Positions 22,342 to 32,501 of a stretch of 64,000 nucleotides of DNA are shown here, piece by piece. The translations under genes were made by a program, and so were the position numbers. Each line of letters begins with the position of its first letter. The stretch's first letter is position 1. The DNA is from Castanea sativa (lineage: Eukaryota > Streptophyta > Magnoliopsida > Fagales > Fagaceae): NCBI RefSeq assembly GCF_040712315.1, contig NC_134017.1:18320001-18384000 (forward strand). Direction: 5' to 3'. Under the pieces are notes generated by a model that saw only the letters and a program-made list of their open reading frames with translations, was not told the DNA's origin and made no database searches.

Positions 22342-23442
22342 GGCAAAAATGCAAAACTGACCTTCTAACTTTCAACGTTTTTCATTTCAGTCCTCTAACT
22401 TTAAGTTTTGCCATTTCAGTCTTCTAATTTTCAATTTTTGTCAATTTAAGCTTCTGTTAAAACTCAGTTAAGATTACTGTTAAACTCATTGAGAAATGAA
22501 CGTTTTACCCTTCTTCTTTTTTTTTTTTTAAATTTCGGAATTAAAAGAAAAAAAAAAGGAAAAATCTGTTAAAAAAAAAAAAAAACAACAACAACAACGA
22601 CAAAGACCACACACAGAACCAAAGACCTCAAACTCGACGACTTCCGAGTCAGCAGCACTCATTGTTCCAACCCAGTCCCTTCCGACCTCGTCAGACAGAC
22701 AATCCTCAACCACATCTACAACGCCAAGTCACCTTTCGTTGACTTCCCGCCGGACCACGTCAGCTCCCTCCTTCGTCCCTAGAGAATCGGCGGGTGGGGC
22801 TCAAACGGCGTCGTCTTCGAACACCTCATCGAGGGATTTGAGGGAGTCTTGCTTCTGGATTTGCGCTTTTCGAGACGACTTGGACTACTCGAGCTCGAAG
22901 GCTCTGAGCCTCCGGGCGGTGGACTTGGGGCGACGGGTTGAAGGTGAAGCGAGAGAAGGACAGGGGAGGCAGAACGACGAAGGGGGACACGGAGTTTGTT
23001 TGGAGGCGGTGAAGAATTGATGGCACGGTGGGGGAGTGAAAATTGGGGACTTGGGAGGGGCGTTTTGGGGTTTTGTAATTTGAGATATCTTTGAGAAGTG
23101 ATGAAGAAGATGAAGATGAGAGATGCGGTGACGGAGAGAGTAACGGTGGTTCTTCATCTCCGTCCATTTCCTTGGAAATGAGTTTTGGGAATGGTTTTTT
23201 TTTTTTTTTTTTTTTCTTCTGTGTACGAGTGTGTGTTTGAATATTTTGTGAAATTTTTTTTCCCTAAAAAGAAGGGTAAAACGGTCATTTTTTAGTAAAT
23301 TTAACGGTAATTTTAACTGAGTTTTAACAGAAGTTTAGATTGATAAAAATTGAAAGTTAGAGGACTGAAATGACAAAACTTAAAGTTAGAGGACTGAAAT
23401 GAAAAACGTTGAAAGTTAGAGAGTCAATTTTACATTTTTGCC
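22342..23442. mobile_element. Pack-MULE with about 170-bp inverted ends and captured gene fragments
   Basis: The left end GGCAAAAATGCAAAACTGAC and the reverse-complemented right end GGCAAAAATGTAAAATTGAC start inverted repeats that stay similar for about 170 bp (22342-22510 against 23275-23442). Shared words include TTTCAGTCCTCTAACTTTAA and AACTCAGTTAA. A runs on both sides could hide a 9-bp duplication (AAAAAAAAA). The interior is GC-rich compared with its surroundings and contains an ASPM-like fragment (minus strand). The plus strand carries an unrecognised coding-like stretch at about 22675-22800 (reading QTILNHIYNAKSPFVDFPPD). There is no mudrA coding. Confidence 0.75.
22826..23167 (-). 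pseudogene. Captured N-terminal fragment of an ASPM-like spindle protein
   Basis: From the ATG at 23167 the minus strand reads MDGDEEPPLLSPSP, a Ser run, then SLLKDISNYKTPKRPSQVP. In a second frame it continues with FFTASKQTP and ARRLRAFELE. Past a TAG that replaces an expected Gln, SKSSRKAQIQKQDSLKSL follows. This order matches the N-terminus of plant abnormal-spindle (ASPM) homologues as I remember them. One frameshift, one stop and the loss of the calponin-homology, IQ and ARM regions make it non-functional. It lies between the inverted ends of the MULE, which points to gene capture. Confidence 0.6.
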
Positions 23443-23659
23443 AAAAAAAAATTATCCAACGGTAAATTTGTGAAAATTCATATCCAGTAAAAAATATTAA
23501 TTGAAGTTGTAGCCTTAGGCTATAACTAAGTTTGTAGCCAAATTTTGTCCCTAAAAATAAATATTATACGACATATTGAACCTTTTTCTTTATTTTATTT
23601 TTGTTGAAGACATATTGATCCTTAAATGAGTGTAGTACTTTAAATAAATAAATAAATAA

Positions 23660-23702
<43 letters not shown>

Positions 23703-24768
23703 GTAAGCCGCAAGGTTTAGAAACTATTTTTAAAAATGTTTTTATGGGAAAATGATAAAGCAATTAATATTGTTGACAGTTTTTTATATTTCCCATAAAA
23801 TTAGTATTAAAACTTTTTAAATATAATTTATTATAATTTCCCTAAGGGCACCTGTTAACATGATCCTAATTTTCTAGATAGTATTATAAAATTTTAAATT
23901 ATACAAAATTTAATAAAAAAAGAACTTGAATATATTGACATTTACTCTCAAAAAAGAAGAAGAATATATTGACATTTAAAAAAAAACACATAAATATATG
24001 AAGACTTGCAAATTTTTTCTACTAACAAAATGAAAAAGCAAAAAAGAAATTGATGAGAGATAAATTGAGAAGTGAGAATGCTGAGATTAGAGTAATAAAG
24101 TGATAGAAAGTTTGAAATAATGATATAGGAGAAAAATGGAGAGATGATACTTGTTGCGACTGTAGAGCTAAGAAGAGTAGAACTACCAGTGACATTGAAG
24201 AGAACTCACAGCCATAGTATATCTCTTGGTACCATTTTTTTATGGAAAAAAAAAAGAAAAGAAATTGTGGGTTATTTCTATGGAATGGGTTGAATGAGTT
24301 ACAATTTTGAATGATTAGGGGTTTTTATTATTATTATTTTTAATGAGCTTTTTGTTGAATATGTTGTTCATTTGTTGTTGTATTGGCCTAATATTAGTAC
24401 AAGTACAAGATTAAGAAAGAAAAAAAAAAAAACTCAAACAAGTACAAGATTAATCTTGTACTTGTTTGAGTTTATTTATTTATTTTATATGGGCTAATTT
24501 TTATTGTTTTTATGAGTTTTTTTTTTTGTTTTTTTTTGTTTTTTTAAGCAGTTAAGGATTATATTCGGGGGGCTAAGATGCTACGTTCAAAGTATTTTCA
24601 CAACAATTTTATAGTAAATCCTAGGTGGTAAGTTATTATTGATGGATAAAAAAAGTAATTTCAATGGTGAGCCCAATTTATAACTAATAACAGCTAGCCA
24701 CCTAAAATTTGCTGTAAAAATGTTGTGAACATAGTATTACTCTATTTTTATTGAATCCAAATTCTTAA
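23443..24768. other. Intergenic sequence with a TA tract and a perfect palindrome
   Basis: Contains Helitron-like interior (23460-23560), a (TA)n tract (23663-23698), A/T runs and the 44-bp palindrome at 24430-24473. No gene is recognised. Confidence 0.45.
24430..24473. repeat. Perfect 44-bp palindrome
   Basis: The arm AAACTCAAACAAGTACAAGA is followed by TTAA and then the exact complement of the arm, with no spacer. It lies between an A run and TTTATTTATT. A partial copy of the arm (AAGTACAAGATTAAG) lies about 40 bp upstream at 24400-24414. Confidence 0.9.
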
Positions 24769-25253
24769 GGCCCTATTTGGTTATCATTGGGGCGGATTCA
24801 TTTTCACTTTTCATTTTCTGAACTCAATTTTTATTTCTCAAATCCTGTGTTCATTTTCTCTACCCAACCCAATTCATGTTTGGCATTATTTTCTAGTCTA
24901 GTTTTTGCTTTTTTTATTTTTATTTTTTTTACTTTAAAATTTGCAATTAAAAATTCAACACAATTGAGGGAGAGTGTGTTTTTAGATGGGACAAGTCAGT
25001 GTTATGGGACCCACAAATTTGGTTTTTTTTTTTTTTTTTTTCATTTATGAAAATGCCATTGTATTCATTTTCATGAAAATGAAAATACCAAAAAGCTGTA
25101 TTTTATTTTTGTATTCAAATTTTATTTTTTTGAATATTGAAAATGAAAACTAAATACAAATACAAAGCTAAATAAGTTTTTTAGTGGTGAGTCTCATGAA
25201 AAACTTAAAATGAATATAAAAAACTCCCATTTTTGCTTAAACCAAACAGGTCC
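24769..25253. mobile_element. PIF/Harbinger-like MITE
   Basis: Ends GGCCCTATTTGG and CCAAACAGGTCC form a 12-bp TIR with mismatches and are flanked by TAA (24766-24768 and 25254-25256). It is 485 bp, AT-rich and non-coding. The ends match those of the CIPK-carrying element at 1343-2495, so they are one family. Confidence 0.75.
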
Positions 25254-25886
25254 TAAGATTCTCAAGTATTTTTTTTTTAGAGATAATTACAACATGCTGC
25301 CAGTTCAAACCCTTTCCCTCATAGACCCCTAAGCACTTTGTGCATGAGAATGTGTTAATTCAGTTACAAGGCCTTTGACAATAAAGTTAATTATGTACTA
25401 TATTTTTTTTATAGGGTAAATAAAACAAGTTGATTTAAAAATAATTATGTACAATATATAATATTTTTTCAAGTCTAAACACCCTGACATACGTGTAAAG
25501 CCGCCACTGAGTGCAATCGATATGAGAGTTTTCGGTCTTCACAGCAACTGAGCAGCCCACCCTGATGTTTCTCTAATGTTTAGCTTTTGATGTATCTGAA
25601 GAAACTATCTCTTGGTATATAAGAAGAGTAATGTTTATTAATTCTCCTTGGTGACCCCAAAAAATGGAAAGCAGTAGTTGGTGCCTAAGAAGATTCTAAT
25701 TAATATTAGGGAGGAAGAGGGGGCAGATCAATAGAGTTACAATTGACAAATAGAAGGCAGTTCTTCTGTTCGTTAACGAAAATGAAAAGCTAATTAATTT
25801 CGATCATTCAGTTTCAAGATTTTCTTTCATTGCCAATAAAATATGTAAAAGAAAAAAAGTCTGTATAGACAAAGAAAACACCTTAA

Positions 25887-26357
25887 TAGAAAGAAAAAGG
25901 TCGAGGTAGCGGATAGGATCACCTGCACTTAGTGCAATTATCCCCTCCCCACTTACAAATTATTTTTTGCTACTTTCACTTTTTAGCTTTTTCTCACTTT
26001 GTTCATTCAATGGTCGAGATAAAAATTTGTTTGTTTGTTTTCTTTTTGTTTTTTTGTTTTTTTCAATTCTCAATTTCGGCTATTGAGAGCTACTGCATCA
26101 AGTGGAATAACTTTTTCTACTAGAAAGAAAAAGGTTGGATGTAGCGGATTGGATCACGTGTACTTACTACTTAGTGCATTTATCCCCTCCCCACTCACAA
26201 ATTGTTTTTTGCTACTTTCACTTTTTAACTTTTTCTCACTTTGTTCATTCAATGGTCAAGATAAAAATTTGTTTGTTTGTTTTGTTTTTTTTTTTTTTTT
26301 TTTTTTTCAACTCTCAATCTCACCTATTGATCAGAGCTATTGCATCAAGTGGAATAC
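25887..26357. repeat. Tandem duplication of about 235 bp, two copies
   Basis: Units 25887-26120 and 26121-26357 both start TAGAAAGAAAAAGGT. They share TTATCCCCTCCCCACT, TTTTTGCTACTTTCACTTTT, TTTGTTCATTCAATGGTC, a T run and GCATCAAGTGGAATA. The open frames over them are chance frames. A short tail of the unit head precedes it at about 25870. Confidence 0.85.
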
Positions 26358-27819
26358 CTAGATCTCAATCTGGCAGTAGCCTTTATAACCTTTTAGTGAG
26401 ATAAAAAAGTTACGGGTTTATAAATACCACCATTGATCTATGATTTGAGTGTCAATTTGGTTACCGATCTTTAAATTTGAATAATTAACCCCTATATATT
26501 AAGTTTGTGACAGATTAAACCTTTTGCTAGTATTTTACTTTAAAAACTAACCAATTGAATCATACGATATATGTACAAGTGCAACACTGGAATAATCCAA
26601 TTTAATTCAACAAATTTATTATGAATTCCATATAGAAGCAATATATAAACCACAAATATCAAATACCAAATCTAATGCAATAATTCTATCAAAAAAAGAA
26701 AAAAAAAAAAAAAAAAAAAACTAATGCAATAATGATGAAAGCAGTAAAAGGAAACAAAGATTTGGAAACGAATTGGGAAACCAATAATCTCTTCAATAGA
26801 AAAACACTTTGGGGTCTTCGTCTTACAGAAAACTTGCTATAAAAACATTAGTCAACTTACAAAACCTCTATACAATTGGACTCACTATCGTAACTTCTAC
26901 AAACGCCATGCTTGCCTTTCTCTATTGTAGTAGTCCTAGAACTTTTGAAATCCGTTACAGTGATCTCATCCATGAAATCTTTATTTGCACAAACTAGAAC
27001 GGTAAGAAATCATGATAGTGAAAAATATAAGATTGTGATATACCTCGCATGATCAGAAAACACCATAAATTGAGGTTGTTCCATATCAATTACCCAAATC
27101 ATCTCTCCACTTGTTCTAGTCGTCCAAAGCACCACAAGAGTCTAACTTCTAGTTCCGTTTCTTTCACAATATAAGATGTTGAGTCGATATACATGATCCC
27201 AAAGTCTAAAACCTGGTTGCCTAATTAATTTTGATTATTATAAGTTTTACTTAAAAATTCATTATGGTTTAAAATATATGAGTAAAAGACTATCAACTAC
27301 TCATTTTTGAGCCTATAGTAACTTTGTCGTCTTCAATCGTCATTTAACCCAGACTCAACCATAATATAATTCCATTGATACAACCCAAATATATATGTGT
27401 TGACATTAATTTTCTAGTTCAATTAAAATTTGGTATGTTTTGGTATCAATTTTTTCAGGGATTTAACTTATCTCTAGTACTTTTTTAAGAGGAAACTCCT
27501 TTTGTTTTAATGAGAGACTGCCACATCATCCACTAACTAAATAAAATGTGGGGATTACAACTCACAACCACTTGTTATTGTTTATTTAAAATAAAAGGAC
27601 ATGTCTATTTAAAAAAGTACTGAAATAAGCCACACTCTTTTTTTCATAACATCTTTAAAATTTAAACCCTAACAAAATATATAAAATGGATAAGCTGGAA
27701 AACACAGTCCCGTCCATAAACTCTAGAATGACCTATTTTTTAACACATGGCGGCTATTCTAGTTTTGCACAATTGTTTTAGAGATTTTATTCAAGAAAAT
27801 CAATTAATCATCAAGCTCA
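26358..27819. other. AT-rich intergenic sequence, no recognised gene
   Basis: Contains an A run (26694-26720). The block 26740-27060 (AACGAATTGGGAAACC, CACTTTGGGGTCTTCG) resembles the primer-side part of an LTR in reverse, but I cannot delimit it. No coding signal is seen. Confidence 0.4.
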
Positions 27820-29352
27820 TTAATTGTAGGCGAAACTACAATATTAGTCCCTCAAGTTTACCTTGTGTGCGCAATTGATCCTTCAAGTTTCAACTGAGCA
27901 CAATTGGTCCATCAAGTTTTTAAACTTGAGTTGTATTAGTCCTTTTACTAACTGCCGTTAGAGATGTTACTTATGTGGTTAACGGAACAATGACTTAGTA
28001 TTTTTTAAAATGACATGTCATTTTTTAAATTAAAAAAATTACCATAACTAATTTTCACATAAGATTTTAGAGACCCGGTTGAAATCAGATTTTAAATTAT
28101 AACCTGGTTACAAATTAAACCCATTTATTAAATAATTTTTGTTTCACACAAATGCATGACGGCACCAGAGAGAAAAAGGGGAAAGAGAGATTGACGCCTG
28201 CCGCAACGCCGCCTCCTCTGACCCGCTGCTGGTGGAGATCCAAGATTTAGCTGCCACCGGTGACAACCCAAACGTTACCAGTTGTGAATGTTAACACAGG
28301 TTTGGCATTGAATTCTCTACTTTTATTTAGATATTGCCAACTTGATATAGATGTTCTGATGTGATATCTTACTTTGGATTATTGAAGATTTGTCAATATC
28401 TAAATATTCTCTTATTGTTTTGTTGATTGTTGTCACAGAATGTTCACTGACTCTTGTAGGAGGCTAAGGATCATGAAGGGCTCCGAGGCAATTATTTCTT
28501 TTTGTTGAATGGGTAAGATTAATTCTTTTTCTCATTTACCTTGTTAAGTTTGTTTTCTAATTTGATCTGATTTATGGTTATTTTTTGTTTTTGTTTTTTT
28601 GGAGTTTAGGTGTGTTTGAAATTTACTATTGATGTGTATGCACGTTGTGACATGGAGTTGGATCATGAATAAAATTGCAGTATATTCTTTGATATTTGTG
28701 ATTTGGTCTACAATTGTTTTTTTCTAACTGATTGACGAATGCAAGCTTCACTTTTTTTATATGAGTATAGAATATTCTTAGATGTTTCTTATGCACACTA
28801 GTATAATGCAAATGAGTTATAATAATGTATATCAGGTATTACACTTTTTCCTTTGCTTGTGCAACCCAGTTTTGGTATCTTGCCGACCTTTAGGTGTTAT
28901 TCTTTTCCTCTCTTTGTGGCTGTGCAATTCATTTAGGACTTGTATGAAATTTTGTGTTTTTGTGTCTTTGTTAGATTATAAAGTGTAATTTAATATTTTT
29001 CCTCTTTCTTTTGAAGATATAAATCGTCAGATTATTTTATGCAAATATATTTGTGTAGCTCAATAAATTTAATTTTAGAATAAATCTATACATGTCAATA
29101 AGACATCTCAATAGTGGTGGACCCTTTGTGTTTGTTAGTGAGTTAATACTACACAAGGAGAAGGACCACATATTGTATATTGTTTAAATTTTGTTATGTT
29201 CATGCATAATATTAGATAGAATTCCTTGCTTGTCAAACAATTCAGCCATTTGTCAAATAATTCATTGTTTAAATTGTAGAATAACTTTAAAAAAAATTCA
29301 GCCCTTTGTAATGTCACTTTTTAACGGTAAATTCTTTGTTCTTGTTGTAGGG

Positions 29353-29488
29353 ATGGACGACTCTAACTTCACAATCGCTCTTTACTATTGGGGGAGATTA
29401 GGAATAATCTAAATAGATACAAAGGAGGGGAGGTAAAGATATATGAAGACAATAATTCTGATGAAAAATCACAAATTTATAGTTAATG
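29353..29488 (+). pseudogene. Possible mudrA N-terminal remnant
   Basis: After a good 3' splice site (TTGTTGTAG) an ATG opens MDDSNFTIALYYWGRLG. One base-shift later it reads LNRYKGGEVKIYEDNN. The pattern of a short hydrophobic strand, a Tyr-Tyr/Gly-Gly turn and 'RYxGGEV' is reminiscent of the N-terminal domain of plant MULE transposases. It is broken by a frameshift and stops within 50 codons. No MULE catalytic domain is found. Confidence 0.4.
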
Positions 29489-31133
29489 TACTGAAATGAA
29501 ACTATAATACATTTTTAAATTAGGAAAAGAAATGTCACGACACAAAGTCAGCCAACTCCCCAATGTGAAGAAGTACATTGAAGTCAACTAGCATCTCAGG
29601 TTATTATTATTACATTTATATGTTACAACAAAATTGCCTATGTTGTTTCTATATGGTAAATATCATTGTGCACATTATCAGATTGGACCTAACAAAGTTA
29701 CAAGAAGTTACAATTTTGGAATATTAGTGAAGACAATGGCTGTTGCAAGTGAGGCATCTAGAAGAATTATGAAATTTTATAAGAATGCACAACTGCAAAG
29801 GTGAACGACATTTGTTGTGGTTAAATGTGCAGAAGTGAAAGTGCTTGTGGAGATAAATATGTATTTTGAAGTGGATGAAACACTTAGATTTTTTTTTTTT
29901 TTTGTTATTGTTTGAAATAGTTCATGGAATACTACTATTTGGAACAATTTGAAGTATAGGTTATTTAATGTTACTCTTTTGAACATGTAATCGGTGAAAT
30001 TTAATATAATGTTTATTATAAGCCTTGTCAAATTATATAGTTGGCTAGTCTTTCATTTAAAATTGATCAATTGTCTAGATATATTGTTATGCCCTGGAAT
30101 GGTTTAATTTGCAAGACTCTTGTATGGAAGAGCGTTGGACAAAATTGTGGCAATTAGATTTCAAATATATCCAATCCAATTTGGTACAAAATTGCAATGA
30201 AATATTGTCTTGATTGAGATTTATACTTTGATGGTCTCATATTTCAAAGAAGGCAGGAGTTTTTATTGAACTTTGTTTTAATAAAAAAATTTGGGGTTTT
30301 ACATGTTGTACCACCAGTGGTAGCTCTAGGAATTTTTTCTAGAGTGTTCCTAAAAAATTTTCCCAAGAATTTTTTTTTGGTACATGGTTTTCTTATCAAA
30401 TATTTGTCCATAATTCTAGCAAAAGAATAAACAATAAACTATAAATTCATTTGAAATATTAATAAAATTATTAATTATTGTTGTTCAGTTGTTTCATTAA
30501 TTTGTTTGTTTTTTATAAACTATAATTTGTTATATTGTTGTTTCATTAATTATAAAATTATTAATTGTTATTTAGTCTAACATAATTTAATTTGTTTGTT
30601 TTTTATAATGTATTGGTTAAATATACTTCTTTAATTATTGTTGTTTAGCGTAACAATAAACTATATTGCTTTAATTTGTTTGTCATTAATTATAATGCTT
30701 TAATTTGTTATATTGTTTAGCCTCATGTGCTTATTACACTAAAAGAGCCAGTCATGTGCACATTACACATCCTATGTGCAGCACAATAATTAAAATAGTG
30801 TAACCCGGCCCCATGTGCCCATCTACCCCACCCCACTCAACAGACAAGTACAAGCCTCATGGCTGATGCCCCCAATCACAATAGCTAGTTGCCAATTAGA
30901 AAATTTCACAATCATAAATCACAATACACATTACCCTAAAAGATAATCAATATGCCACCAACACCAACTCATACCAACAAACGGATAAGAATCATAACTC
31001 ATAAGATGCCAAATTCAAAAAGTCAAAAAATAGGCAAAACATTAAAATTTCTGCTTCAGGCAATCACAGTTTAGTTCAGATAAAGTTATCTCTTAAAGAA
31101 CAAAGAGAGAGAGTCATTCATTTAATTTAAGAT

Positions 31134-31136
<3 letters not shown>

Positions 31137-31171
<35 letters not shown>

Positions 31172-31200
31172 TAGAGAGAGGGGGGGGAGAGAGAGAGAGA
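31137..31200. repeat. (GA)n microsatellite with G run
   Basis: An interrupted GA tract with GATA units and an 8-base G run. It lies inside the hAT-type element. Confidence 0.95.
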
Positions 31201-31634
31201 AAGTGAGAGACTAAGAGAGAGTTCAGAGAGAAAAAGAGAGAAATACCTTGAAGGAGCACTGGACCGGAGCAGGGAGGCCTGAAGAGTGAAGGCTGAGGCT
31301 GAGGCTGTGACCATTGAGCGATCTGCGAGCGATGTGCGATGGCAGCGACGCGATGTGCGACGCGATCTCCGACGATGTGCTCTGGAGTCTGGACTACAAC
31401 TGGACCAATCTAACTTCTAAGGGGAGGCGTTGCTTTATTGCTCTCTGTTTTTAAGTTTGCTTTAGGATTTGTGATGTACTGATTTTTACTGATTTGGGTT
31501 TTTTTTTCTTGAGAATCCATGGGTTTGCCGTGGGCTTGATGTTGGGCTTGCCGTGAGCTTGAGAGTTGAGAGAGAGTCCGTTGTTTTGCTCTGTTACCAT
31601 TTTTATTTTAGATTTTAGTTGAATTTATTCTTTG

Positions 31635-31673
<39 letters not shown>

Positions 31674-31762
31674 ATTTGAGGGTGTTCCTCATTTTGATTG
31701 AGGGTGTTCTTAATTTTTTTTTTTAAGGGTAAACAAATAAATTTTTTTTTAATTATTATATA

Positions 31763-32451
31763 TGTGGGGTCATGGATTTTGGGATTTGGCCGAGAGCATG
31801 TGGTTTTGACCGAGAAGCATGGGTGATCCGAGTCCGAGGAGTACTATCTCCTCGGATAAAGCCAAACGCAAATCTGGTATAGATCTTAATGATCAAGGAT
31901 GACCTTCTTGGAAGTTCTAATGATAGCAACGAGCATCATGAACGTACAAGAGGGATAAAGACTCAAAAATATCTAAGGGAAAATTGCTACCACCGCATTA
32001 ATGAGGAAGTGACCTCTTAACAGTATTATGACAGCCTTACAGCCACCCCAGAAGACTTTTAGAGGGGGCTGATGGGACAACTATCAACTGTCCACATGTG
32101 GTCCACGTGTAGGGTAAGGATGAAGGGAGAGATGTAATATAAATAAGGGTAAAGATCTCAGAAAAGGGGGGATGAAAAAAGGAGAAGAGAAAGCACTATA
32201 GCAATCTCAACAACTCCTGTAACCATTGTCATCCAATATATGCTAGAACAGAGCTCCTCAGACTGTGCCGAGAACCAACTTTCTCACACAAACCGGGTTC
32301 AACTCTTGTTGGCTCATCATCCAAAACCATATTAACTATTATCTAAGCACTAAAGCCTAGCTCTTTGACACACTCTCTATAAATTTATTGTACTGGGTTC
32401 ACTGGGCCAAGATCCCTTACATTTTGGGTTTGGTCTGAAAATTGTGTCCCT

Positions 32452-32454
<3 letters not shown>
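31763..32454 (+). mobile_element. Solo LTR, 692 bp
   Basis: Starts TGTGGGGTCATGG and ends GTGTCCCTACA. ATATA precedes (31758-31762) and follows (32455-32459) as a 5-bp target duplication, although both sides are AT-rich so this could be chance. A TATA-like TAATATAAATAAGGG lies at about 32133-32147, with CCTCGGATAAAGCC and GTCCACGTGT elements upstream. No internal region is present, so it arose by recombination between two LTRs. Orientation is inferred from the TATA box. Confidence 0.75.

Positions 32455-32501
<47 letters not shown>

Noticed and set aside
22739..23020. Plus-strand open frame over the Pack-MULE interior
   Set aside because: Most of it is the complement of the ASPM-like fragment. 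The real coding sense is minus there.
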